From a virus, in IMG/VR virus record IMGVR_UViG_3300042518_000803, positions 1 to 42,376 of that record: a DNA stretch of 42,376 nucleotides, one strand, 5' to 3'. Position 1 is the first letter of the stretch. The number at the start of each line of letters is the position of its first letter. Made by a program: the position numbers and the translations under genes. Below the pieces are notes generated by a model. That model was not told the origin of the DNA and ran no database searches. It saw only the letters and a program-made list of their open reading frames with translations. Positions 19,501 to 26,680 of the stretch are shown here, one piece after another.

Positions 19501-22500
19501 ATCCAGAGATGATCTCAGCCTTTTCAAGAGTGGCCGCAGCATCCGCTACTCCTTGAGCTGCCTCTGGAACGCCAGCCTCTGCTGCAGCAGCGATGAGCGT
19601 CTCAGCCATTTTCTTGACTTTGTCACGCTTTGCAGCAGCGTTGCGCTTGCTGCTGATCGAGGACTCCGTGTTGCGGGCAGGCTTGTTCTCAATGTTGAGC
19701 CGAGCCTTAGACTCGTCCCGCATGTAGCGGCTGACCTGCACAACTGCGTCGAGGATGGACTGATCGTATTGAGCAACAGAAGGAAGGAAGTGGTACAGGC
19801 GCTGAGTCGCGTCCATTGCAGCGAAACCGCTAACAAGAGACAGGTTCTCAACGATCTCGTTCTGCGCTTCCTGCAGGCGCTGAGGGGCAACGCGAGTAAC
19901 GACTCCAGACTTGCGCACAGCCTCGACGCACTTGTTCGCCATCACGTTGATAGCGGAGATCTTGCGACGCAGACGGGTAATGCGCTGCTCGGCACCACGG
20001 CGAGCGCGTTCAAGCTCGGACTTCGTGAGCTTGTCTTTGGCCGAACGCAGATACTCGACGGCCGCAGCCTCCGCTTCGGTCTGCAGCTGAACGAACAGCT
20101 TTTCGCGGATGTCCTTGATATCCGCCTCGAGCTTCTGGACAAGAGCCTGAAGCTTCTCATCAAGCTGCTTGCGAGTCGGCTCAGGCTTGGGCTTATCTAC
20201 TTGCGTGTCCGGCTTTTCCCCGCCTTGCGCAGGGCGATCGCCACTGCCTGCTTCTGTGGGCGGCCGGTCTTCAAGTACTTTGTTCCTGACATCTTGAGTG
20301 AGGGCCGCATACTCATCGGCCTTCTTCTTGAACGCAGCCCGATCGGCGTCGCTAGCTGCGGTCTTTGCGGCAAGCTCGTATCGCCCAGCCAAGGCTTCAC
20401 CTTCACGGATGATGGCACCAGCATCGCCGGAGCCCTTCTCCATGAAGTCGTACCAAGCGTTCTCGAACTTCCCGATCTTCTTTCCTTCGGGGCCGGTGAT
20501 CTGGCGCTCGAACAAAGAGCTCTCGAACGAGACCTGACGGATGGAGTCACCCCGGGCCACGCTTCCGCCGACCTTGCGGGCGATACGATTGGCCGCCTCC
20601 ATGACCTGAGCTTGGTTGCTCGGACCGGTGACCATCTCGGCAACGACCACGTTGTTCGCATTCACAACCTGCGTAACGTGCGTTGCATCGACCGGCTTGC
20701 CACCGGCTAGGCCATACAGGTACTCACCGATACGCTCCTCGGTCATGCGGCCAGCGCCGATGTCTCGACGCATGGCTTGAGACTTATTCGGATCGTTGGT
20801 GATGAACGTACCGATACCCTTGGCGTACACCTTGTACACGCCCTTGGGCAGCTTCTCATCGACCTGCATTCCATCCGGAATGAAGACGACGTTCTTGGGG
20901 CTGACGCCCTCGAACATCATTTCCAGCTGAGCCTGAATCGATTGCATCGTCTCAGGCACGGGAGCTGTCGGCGGACTTTCAACCGATTCAGAAACGGCCG
21001 GAGGATTTTCCGCAGACGTGGTATCGACCGGTGCGCTAGTCTTTGCAGCAGCAGCAGCGGTATCAGCAGGGTTATACAGCTGCTCTCCAAGCGCCTTCTG
21101 CGCAGCAGCCAGCTTGCGATCCTCGCGAACAAGCTGGGTAATAAGTTTGCCGATTTCGCTCTGCGCCGCTTCCATTTGACGGCCACGAGCAAGCCGCTGT
21201 TGGCGCTTGAATCCGAGCTCTGCCTCTGCCTGCACACGAGACATAGCAGCCTTCTCAAGCTCAGCGAGCTTGGCATCGGACCGAATCGCCTCGATGAGCT
21301 TCATCACCTCACCCGGAGCGACGATCTGCTTTCCATCTCGCATCTCTCCGCGACGGTCTAGCAGTTCAAGTCGACGCGCATTGCGAAGAGTTTGTCGATT
21401 TCGGTTGTTGATGAATGCTGCAACCTTGCGACCGACGTACGAGCTAGGAACAAGTCCAGCCTTGATCCGCTCGATGTCGCTATTCGGCTCTAGCCCAGCA
21501 GCGATACGAAGAGGGTCGCCACCATCCACAACCTTGGCCGCAATAAGCGCGACCTGCTTAGCCTCGCGCAGGCCATCTTCAGTGAACGCGAAGCGAGCCT
21601 CGAGCGGCTCATTGTTCACGTCGATACGATACTCGTCAGCGCCCGTAGCAGACTTCTGCTGGACAATATTGATCGTGCGACGGGCACCCTCCGGAAGCTT
21701 AACGGCGAAGATCTTGATGCTCGACGCCTCGCCGCCTTCACGCGGAAGGATGCGCCCGATCTTCGGGACGAACATCGAGTCGATCTCTGTCGCCGTGAAG
21801 CCATCGATAGGTAGCAGGCCCAAGTCTTCGGTCTCGCCTGCTGCCGGGTCGATGTCGACCTCTTCGACCACGGGGGGCTCCACACCTCGTTCGCGCATGT
21901 TCATGCGCTCGCGACGCTCGTCCTGAATCAGGGATCGAATCTCTCCATAGGAAGCCTTCTCGGCGGCGTCGCTCGTCCCCATCTGGAGCGTGCGAATCCT
22001 TTGCTCTTGCCGATCAAGCTCAGCGTCAGCCAGTCCCTTGTAAGCCTCAGACAGTAGCTCTACGCCATCGTCACGCTTGATGAGGTCGAGCAGCTGGCGC
22101 TCCGATACGGTCGATGGGTCCGCCCCAAGATCGCCTGCGCGAATCTCTCCAGCCATACTCGGCTCTTCAGACTTAAGTTCCTGACGGGCAGCGGACGCGA
22201 TCTTTTCGAGTGCGGCAGCACGCTCCTCGAGCGTTGCGTTCATGTCGAACGCGATGCCCATCATTTCGACGACCTTGGCGTCGGCCTTGCCTCCCATGGC
22301 CTGCATCATGTGCAGCTGAAACTCAGCCATCTGGTTGAGTTGATGGCGCTCCTCTTCATTCATGGAGCGTTCGCCAAGCTTGGCTGAGTTGAAGAACGGA
22401 CCGACGCCGCCCATCTGGAATGCGGAGAACGTGCCCTGACCTCCGAGCATACCGATCATCGAGCCCATCGCGTGCGGGTCAAACGCATCGACCCCCGCGA

Positions 22501-24310
22501 AGTACGCGACCTTATCGGAGATGTCCATCCTGTCCCACGACTCGCCGTCTTTGGCTGCATTGATCGCGGCCGCCGAGTACCTTCCGAACATGTACCCGAC
22601 AAACGCAGTGTCAGCGAACTGAGCGACCATCTCGGTGCGCAGCTTCCGGCCGACCTCACCGTACATGCCAGCTTTTACGGCGTTGAGCTGCTTCTCGGCA
22701 GCTTCGCTGCGAAGGGCGTTGAACGCCTTCCACCCGCTGTCAAACATTCCTGTGTCGGCTGCTCCCTTGGCGGCAAGCTGAATACCGATACGCTCGGACA
22801 TCTCGCGCCCGAACTTGTTGTTGAGGGCGAGGCCGGCGATACGCCGAGTCATGCGCGACGTGCCGCCAAGAACGTGCTCAACAGCCCATTCAGACGCACC
22901 GTCGCTCAAGGCACCGGCAAGGTTGATGTCACCGCCAGCGGTAGCCTGCAAGGCTACGTTGTAGTACACCTCCCCTGCTAGGTCCGCCATGTTGAAACGC
23001 AGACCCGGAGCCGCGATAGCCTTGGCAGCAGGAGCTGCCGCACGAGCCAACGCCTTTCCAGAGATGGCCGCGAACTGGCCCATCTTGCTCGCTCCAAGAG
23101 CTGAAGATGCGGCCCGTGCGATGGCTCCCTTGCCTACAGCACCAAGGCCCTTGGCAACCTTCCCGCCTAGTCCTCGTGTGCCGAGCTCGAGGCCGACGTA
23201 CTCGAGAACGCCGACCATAGTCTTACCAGCCTCCCACGCAAACCCACGTTCCACGTCGAGCTCTTCGAGTGCACGCTGAATCTCGGGGCGTCCATAGAGT
23301 TCGTAGTCGATCGCTGCATTGCCAGTCAGGTAAGGAACGTTGCGTTCGCCATACGGCGTCCACATCTTGGCGTCGTATGTGCCATCCTTACCTGCAAACC
23401 TGTGGTACGTGTTTCCGATGAGGGTGTTGTCCCAGAACCCAGAGCCCTTCGACTCGATCATCGAGTCCATCATCTTCGGGCTTGCTGTGATGGTGGTCTC
23501 GGTTCCATCCGCAAGGCGCACAGAGAACGTTCGGTTCTCTTTGAAGTTCGGGATTTCAACCGGATCAACGCCGCCGTACTCATTCGGGACATCTACGTAG
23601 CGACGGCCGGTATTCGGGTCGACACGCATCTTGTCCCCATACACGACGGATCGCTTGTTGAGCGAAACATCGGATGTGAACGACGGAGTCTCTAGAAACG
23701 TAGAAGACAGCCCTAGACGCTTAGCCTTGATGGACGCGAGATCTTCGCCAACCCCGGCGACGCTAGGGTCGACCAAATCATCAAAGGCTCCACGAGCGAA
23801 TGCAGACTCGGGCTCATTGGCCGTTATGTAGTCGTAAAAGTCAGCTTCGTTGCGTTCCGGAGGAGCAAAGTATCCTCCGATCATGCGCTCATTTTTAGTG
23901 CTGGGATCCCTAGCCGGATATCCCCAATCAAGAATCTGATCCCTCGGAGGAAGAATGTCTTCGCGGTAATCTTTCAGAAACTCAGGATATCGAGACTTGG
24001 CAGCCTTCGACCATTCACGCGGTGCAACCGCGCCATCGCGCTGCCTAGGGTTAGCCCTGTTGCGATGAAGCTCGACCGTTCTAGCCAAGCGAGTGAACGC
24101 CTTCGAACGCTCCTCGTCAGGAGATGAAGCCCATGCCGACATGTTCTCAAGAATCGAGTCGACGGCTTGAAACGCCCGAAGCCTACGCGGGTCATCTTCA
24201 GGAAGGCTTGTGCCCGTCTCCACGTCAAGCAGATTGAGGACGTGGTCGACGAGCTCCCCGCTCTTGTATCCAGAGATGTCGAGGTACTGATTCTTTTCCT
24301 GAAGAGCCAT
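13532..24310 (-). CDS. Giant virion-associated protein, 3592 aa, probable ejected internal protein
   Basis: One uninterrupted frame of 10.8 kb, a quarter of the genome. It resembles giant 'large polyvalent' phage proteins that are packaged and ejected with the DNA. Landmarks: a charged N-terminus; an Ala/Gly-rich, membrane-like stretch near 370-440 (GLGGKVAKGLGAVGKGAIAR); long coiled coils in the middle; and near the C-terminal third RNHYLPARFAEV, NPKHWVLQFTTNLS and WWKHAAIIEAKRIG, which recall the LPD38-type region. A hydrophobic stretch IAHTALALAMIRLV follows. The size equals that of the virion RNA polymerase of N4-like phages, but I could not find T7-type polymerase motifs; no lysozyme active site is evident either. 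Start 24310 lies seven bases after the previous gene. Confidence 0.87.
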   Translation of the reverse strand: MALQEKNQYLDISGYKSGELVDHVLNLLDVETGTSLPEDDPRRLRAFQAVDSILENMSAWASSPDEERSKAFTRLARTVELHRNRANPRQRDGAVAPREWSKAAKSRYPEFLKDYREDILPPRDQILDWGYPARDPSTKNERMIGGYFAPPERNEADFYDYITANEPESAFARGAFDDLVDPSVAGVGEDLASIKAKRLGLSSTFLETPSFTSDVSLNKRSVVYGDKMRVDPNTGRRYVDVPNEYGGVDPVEIPNFKENRTFSVRLADGTETTITASPKMMDSMIESKGSGFWDNTLIGNTYHRFAGKDGTYDAKMWTPYGERNVPYLTGNAAIDYELYGRPEIQRALEELDVERGFAWEAGKTMVGVLEYVGLELGTRGLGGKVAKGLGAVGKGAIARAASSALGASKMGQFAAISGKALARAAAPAAKAIAAPGLRFNMADLAGEVYYNVALQATAGGDINLAGALSDGASEWAVEHVLGGTSRMTRRIAGLALNNKFGREMSERIGIQLAAKGAADTGMFDSGWKAFNALRSEAAEKQLNAVKAGMYGEVGRKLRTEMVAQFADTAFVGYMFGRYSAAAINAAKDGESWDRMDISDKVAYFAGVDAFDPHAMGSMIGMLGGQGTFSAFQMGGVGPFFNSAKLGERSMNEEERHQLNQMAEFQLHMMQAMGGKADAKVVEMMGIAFDMNATLEERAAALEKIASAARQELKSEEPSMAGEIRAGDLGADPSTVSERQLLDLIKRDDGVELLSEAYKGLADAELDRQEQRIRTLQMGTSDAAEKASYGEIRSLIQDERRERMNMRERGVEPPVVEEVDIDPAAGETEDLGLLPIDGFTATEIDSMFVPKIGRILPREGGEASSIKIFAVKLPEGARRTINIVQQKSATGADEYRIDVNNEPLEARFAFTEDGLREAKQVALIAAKVVDGGDPLRIAAGLEPNSDIERIKAGLVPSSYVGRKVAAFINNRNRQTLRNARRLELLDRRGEMRDGKQIVAPGEVMKLIEAIRSDAKLAELEKAAMSRVQAEAELGFKRQQRLARGRQMEAAQSEIGKLITQLVREDRKLAAAQKALGEQLYNPADTAAAAAKTSAPVDTTSAENPPAVSESVESPPTAPVPETMQSIQAQLEMMFEGVSPKNVVFIPDGMQVDEKLPKGVYKVYAKGIGTFITNDPNKSQAMRRDIGAGRMTEERIGEYLYGLAGGKPVDATHVTQVVNANNVVVAEMVTGPSNQAQVMEAANRIARKVGGSVARGDSIRQVSFESSLFERQITGPEGKKIGKFENAWYDFMEKGSGDAGAIIREGEALAGRYELAAKTAASDADRAAFKKKADEYAALTQDVRNKVLEDRPPTEAGSGDRPAQGGEKPDTQVDKPKPEPTRKQLDEKLQALVQKLEADIKDIREKLFVQLQTEAEAAAVEYLRSAKDKLTKSELERARRGAEQRITRLRRKISAINVMANKCVEAVRKSGVVTRVAPQRLQEAQNEIVENLSLVSGFAAMDATQRLYHFLPSVAQYDQSILDAVVQVSRYMRDESKARLNIENKPARNTESSISSKRNAAAKRDKVKKMAETLIAAAAEAGVPEAAQGVADAAATLEKAEIISGSPSFETLASNPDAAIRRAFIGALDLFSSSAKGAGNVGTDETTGKVLDLIQDVMRIRLEIAASGGKDSDYNKRMDAMIQGAVYAAGVRRSSKSKSPNLIAAILGVPVERVMTIAAGVEQYGAAYDARINSVASQIRDNRGRRLISDSQISANLPLLRMIASLPLGVSVEGNVRSGRGGGSGFLKTSELARYGEWWSTTGRKEAVAWYSNALTKAGQSHQVDNIGVMVDAVWESHMKGMRAVASDAGTQVKSPIASLAGMIANNLKLEGGSTASLTTNVNGQTLLELATGMALNLQGEPMDVQVLPESASVFSVGDGGKGTKEEGRRPITDEELKAAQIAAATNEAEAAISDASDDAPKIPKTEEEAKSTSKDEMEQALKEKAEVLWSDISELHNSLNVLLAVAGLNISSSEPIEVTRYLRRLRKMYTQNADGSRTVNDLELDQKLRETYEPDTATDEELEAKIAHAWSRSVELHAKSQELASVTTALMSMSLGHTPEVAFRAQRTTDLVFDALELQSSDVQAESSVDSVMSRAKELGIEQFFKISESPYGMQIDSGYANAFQRTMYVNLCRAIGEANVQGSLVYAKTENDAFGAIGSKGKFAYVGPSGEADADESFVYDTIGGVDVESESSGVKPGRGKVIISKVTGKPKTGVIPDSKYIYMFSGIPITSRDAKTIGRWSVQVAAAMFEFASGYHHRVLSGRLKWTKIIPVATDSIDAPLPYLSPRWWVDRINLQSSERSAARKMSDGELRNAAWRWSRPGANVKSARAQATRNAIAEELKSRLPVEYRHYFKTDPKKTPQDTLTEKAASSIVNLWQRWNIFARGSRGLGTKEVLKSNQKMMSAQLESAASTQLLLNRIQTMLKQLHDWNVSPQDAALLGSMLEAGAVVRFRDRNEFEKALGRPDTAKYYDHLVEWNQLMVEMGKEMVSLGLISSEQFEMMRNHYLPARFAEVAETLGGKDWVLRDSRAEGGTASSAELPRDIGASGDAMRRIFDIRYVMPLSAVRVAKRLETFRILNRLVAEGHVVSPEDYERMGVVERQQYTRVADRGLVRTGEGVLVPKLTKEEEAMLNEGKLSRADADKILEERKNTKLEAAVIQTFIDDEIELRSGGKATMTPAMKKLLNTLQNGHITWHASREIAFLLERNDITAYRSGGALESMTDALQQVTLMWRQLRTVQNPKHWVLQFTTNLSTNSMTGKVPMSDMFESILTGEGVYADAAWEAAEWYAAKKANLPKSQWSEGALNFDSTVLSIGGATLAHMINDPVNGADVLASMFYGADGNPMFRGSGQSSAESDLNLVAQAAYRAGRGWGSFSSRVSKLSSDPNPAVRAEAVRALLGVYNLHEVWWKHAAIIEAKRIGMKHEDAVRWASEGTGDFSDRNTTLLRMTTQFQTGATRLREEGYAKLGYARAGKGKGLDQNWRLIGRQMVQMGAASPFWMYRAAMYPTMARHTMSWRGIAHTALALAMIRLVSQAFGGDDEDLREAAAGSDVLKGTELDPVTLDILRRRHGDAPLPSFGGSSSGKATLAVRDWVEYLQGFGKNFVHAASLGSIGTHSQAGEMLSMSRGPTVGGQSTIIDWKDYVPGVDFVNEVSASLDETNDFMVAEPDPRNGFGMFSMAATATFLDAMKLLQGEKGKSKAQVIAEVAQGVAAEMSAPLGGTSVFGPGFSREMKVALEESAFGSRTFSEMLAGLPSSRMKPTFAEMASAITSRTLLPTSRVSSASRAPKTDGVGRVPLLGNPIYPASESGEEARADIRNRQIEQTILNLLSRTYKESLDMATLPYASRLDAYLNLSRDVIEDANGHLDIRQNPSTELGKWLASKGDTPEMRKLWVAETVNALQSRREVLDTLLSSETGLIYRKDVDPALHDRIVRAAWRGAGDNVQLMRFLYEQMKNTSGNEGILARIWISSGIPNMKSAKGADLEALRLGNAWVAERTNGASVDLDVSFEDQTKVFGPAMYDMAPSTAVQSLPMKGAAAQAARFMKFIR

Positions 24311-24316
24311 GTACTA

Positions 24317-26038
24317 CTACTGGTTCGGGTTTGTTGTGAGCAGATCAGAGCCGGGAAGTGCAGGACGACCGGGGACAACAGGAAGCGGAGGACGACCGGG
24401 AACAATAGGAAGCGCAGGACGACCGGGAACAATAGGAAGCGGAGGTAGCGTCTGCGGCGGACCTGCAGGAAGCGGAGGTAGCGTCTGCGGCGCTTGATTG
24501 GCAGGGGGAGGAGGCGGCGTCTGAGGAGCACCAGATTTACGCGCAGCAAGCGATCTCTGAATCGCGAGGTTCGTGTAGTTAACAGCCTCGGAGCTTTGAC
24601 CGGATCGAGCAAGATCTGCGATCGTTCGGATAGCAGAGCTAGATCCCGTCCCTCCACCGCTGACCTGAGAGAAAGCCACGATCGCAGCAGCGTTAGGTCC
24701 GAGCCGCTGCTTGGTCAGCTTCGTCAAGGCTTCCTCGAGCGCAGCATCCTTGCGGTTCGGAACGACGACCTTGATATCCGGAATGCCGTTGTTGTCAAAG
24801 ACATACACACGAGCATTCTCTGCGGACTTGGTCTTATCCTGCTCCGTAAGGGCAGGAACGTTGATCTCACCCTTCAGGGCAGACAGAGACTCTGCAGGAG
24901 TATCTCCCCACAGTGTCAGCAGCTGAGCATCCTTGGACACATCTTCACCAGAAGCCAAGCTGTTGGACAAGTCACGCAGTGCTCGCTGTTCGGTCTTGCC
25001 CCATCCCTCTCCAGATGCGCTAGCCGCCGAACTGGCATCGCTTGATAGCTTGGCCTCCGTCTCTAGGAGAGCTTTCTTGAGGTCGTATTCTTCCTTAGTC
25101 GCAGCCCTTTGAAGCTCATCGCGCCTCTGAAGAAGCTGCTTCTCAAGTTCAAAGTTTTGATTGGCCTTGGCTGCGTCTAGTTCCGCCTCGACTTTCGACA
25201 ACTCTTCCTTGTTCTTGAACTCAGTGCTGAGTATGTCCTTGGTGTTGCTGAGCTGAACTCCAAGGGTCTTGCGCTCCTCTGCGCCGCGAGCCTCGATCGC
25301 CCCGATCTCCTGCTTGCCTTGGGCCTCGATCGCCTTGAGCCGAGCTTCGAAGTCACGGTTCTGGGATTCCTGTTCGGCCCGCAACTTTAGTCCGGGGCTG
25401 GCCTCCATCGGCGTCATGAGGCTGAAGGTTTGAGACCTCGCGCTCTGCATGAACTCTTCAGTATTTGTGAACAGGCCCTTGTCTGCCGTTAGCGCGGCAA
25501 GGTCGTCAGTACTCACAAAACCTCTCGCCACCAGCGTAAGAGCTTCAGCCTTGAGAGCAGCATTTGCTTCAGGCTTAAGAATTCGGCCAGTAATTGGCTT
25601 CTTCATGAACTCATACAAAGAGCTCGCTTGGCTCGGCTGATAGCCCTCAACGTTCACCAGCTGGTCGACGACCTCATTCCTGCGGTACGTCTCAAGGTCA
25701 GAGCTGAAGGAAACACCTTTAAGCTTAGCTTCGGAAGAATCCGCAGCAAACTTGGAGGCAGCGCGATCAAGCGCCGGCTTGAACGTCGCCTCCAGCGCGT
25801 CGTACTGAGCCGTGTCGGTGTTGTTGGGGTCCGTCAGCTTTTGTGCAAACGCCTGAACATCCTTCTCGCCTTGAAGCTTTTCTCGGCGCTGAAGTCCAGC
25901 GGTAACTCCTTGAGCAAGCGATTGACCAATCGATGCGTAGGCATTCCCCATTGCCCTTGCACCCTCAGTGATAGGACTAAGGTCCATCTGAGGAACCGGA
26001 GGGGCAAAGAAGCTGAATCGTCCAGAGTTATCTGCCAT
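24317..26038 (-). CDS. Coiled-coil internal virion protein with proline-rich tail, 573 aa
   Basis: Starts MADNSGRFSFFAPPVPQMDL. Residues 200-345 are a long coiled coil (EAELDAAKANQNFELEKQLL). The last 70 residues are a proline-rich tail with three PLPIVPGRP-type repeats preceded by PQTLPPLP repeats, encoded by tandem DNA repeats at 24362-24475. The middle is Ser/Thr/Ala-rich. Located between the 207-residue protein and the giant protein in the late operon, it is probably part of the DNA-ejection apparatus, perhaps as a spacer or scaffold for the giant protein. No enzymatic motif is visible. Confidence 0.8.
   Translation of the reverse strand: MADNSGRFSFFAPPVPQMDLSPITEGARAMGNAYASIGQSLAQGVTAGLQRREKLQGEKDVQAFAQKLTDPNNTDTAQYDALEATFKPALDRAASKFAADSSEAKLKGVSFSSDLETYRRNEVVDQLVNVEGYQPSQASSLYEFMKKPITGRILKPEANAALKAEALTLVARGFVSTDDLAALTADKGLFTNTEEFMQSARSQTFSLMTPMEASPGLKLRAEQESQNRDFEARLKAIEAQGKQEIGAIEARGAEERKTLGVQLSNTKDILSTEFKNKEELSKVEAELDAAKANQNFELEKQLLQRRDELQRAATKEEYDLKKALLETEAKLSSDASSAASASGEGWGKTEQRALRDLSNSLASGEDVSKDAQLLTLWGDTPAESLSALKGEINVPALTEQDKTKSAENARVYVFDNNGIPDIKVVVPNRKDAALEEALTKLTKQRLGPNAAAIVAFSQVSGGGTGSSSAIRTIADLARSGQSSEAVNYTNLAIQRSLAARKSGAPQTPPPPPANQAPQTLPPLPAGPPQTLPPLPIVPGRPALPIVPGRPPLPVVPGRPALPGSDLLTTNPNQ
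24362..24475 (-). repeat. Tandem repeats encoding PLPIVPGRP
   Basis: Three 27-bp units (24362-24388, 24389-24415, 24416-24442) differ by only a few bases, followed by a 33-bp unit (24443-24475) whose first half recurs at 24476. They encode the proline-rich C-terminus of the 573-residue protein. The unit count could vary among relatives. Confidence 0.82.
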
Positions 26039-26049
26039 GTGCTACTCCA

Positions 26050-26673
26050 CTAGATAAGAGCTGCAGTAGCAAGTCCAGCGATGGAGCCAACAGCCTGAAA
26101 TATTCCAGCTTTTTCTGTGGCCTTCGCACCTTGTCTAGCCGCCTCGAGATTGATCTGCTGGCCCTTTGTTGCAGCAACGGTCTGCATGACCGTGTCGACA
26201 AACCCCTTCATGGCGTCGAAGCGCATGGCATCTTGCTCTGCTCGACGCTGAGTCAAGTAGCTACGTGCTCGATCTGCCATGATGGATCGATTCGCTCCTC
26301 GCATAGCAGCCATCGCCGGTGCCGCGACTCCTGACGCAGCATATGAACGCATTGCGGCGTTCACATCAGCCTCGCCACCTCCAATGATCTGACCCATCCC
26401 CAAGGCGGTAGATCGCATCTGAGACGCAGCGCCAAGGAAACCTCCCGGCCCCATCTCGCCCTTAAGCCACTGAGCCAAGAACGCGGGGCTGTAGTTCTGA
26501 GTCCTCTTTCCACCGAACGGGTTAGACGCAAGCTGTTCCTGCGTTAGCCCATATGGAGCGCCCCAGTTGAGGCTACCCAGTAGGCCGGCACCGGTTCCGG
26601 ACGGATTAGTGAGCGGGATACGATTCCCGGCCTCGTCCCTTTGGTTCGTGTAGTACGTCTCTCTCCAGCCCAT
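26050..26673 (-). CDS. Internal virion protein-like, 207 aa
   Basis: Starts MGWRETYYTNQRDEAGN. The first 75 residues are Gly/Pro-rich, then long Ala-rich helices follow (MRSYAASGVAAPAMAAMRGA, MADRARSYLTQRRAEQDAM), and the C-terminus is hydrophobic (AGIFQAVGSIAGLATAALI), able to insert into a membrane. Short Ala-rich proteins with such tails just before the giant ejected protein are common in podoviruses (the gp14-like position in T7). The role as an ejection or membrane-channel protein is inferred from this context. Confidence 0.75.
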   Translation of the reverse strand: MGWRETYYTNQRDEAGNRIPLTNPSGTGAGLLGSLNWGAPYGLTQEQLASNPFGGKRTQNYSPAFLAQWLKGEMGPGGFLGAASQMRSTALGMGQIIGGGEADVNAAMRSYAASGVAAPAMAAMRGANRSIMADRARSYLTQRRAEQDAMRFDAMKGFVDTVMQTVAATKGQQINLEAARQGAKATEKAGIFQAVGSIAGLATAALI

Positions 26674-26680
26674 ATGTCAC

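Noticed and set aside
19268-20710. A 480-residue plus-strand open frame inside the giant gene
   Set aside because: Antisense to a continuous 3592-residue frame, rich in Arg/Leu/Ser, with no start signal; a shadow of biased codon use.
13532-24310. Giant protein as an N4-type virion RNA polymerase
   Set aside because: Only size and position match; I could not locate the T7-like catalytic motifs. Left open as a finding but not used as the call.
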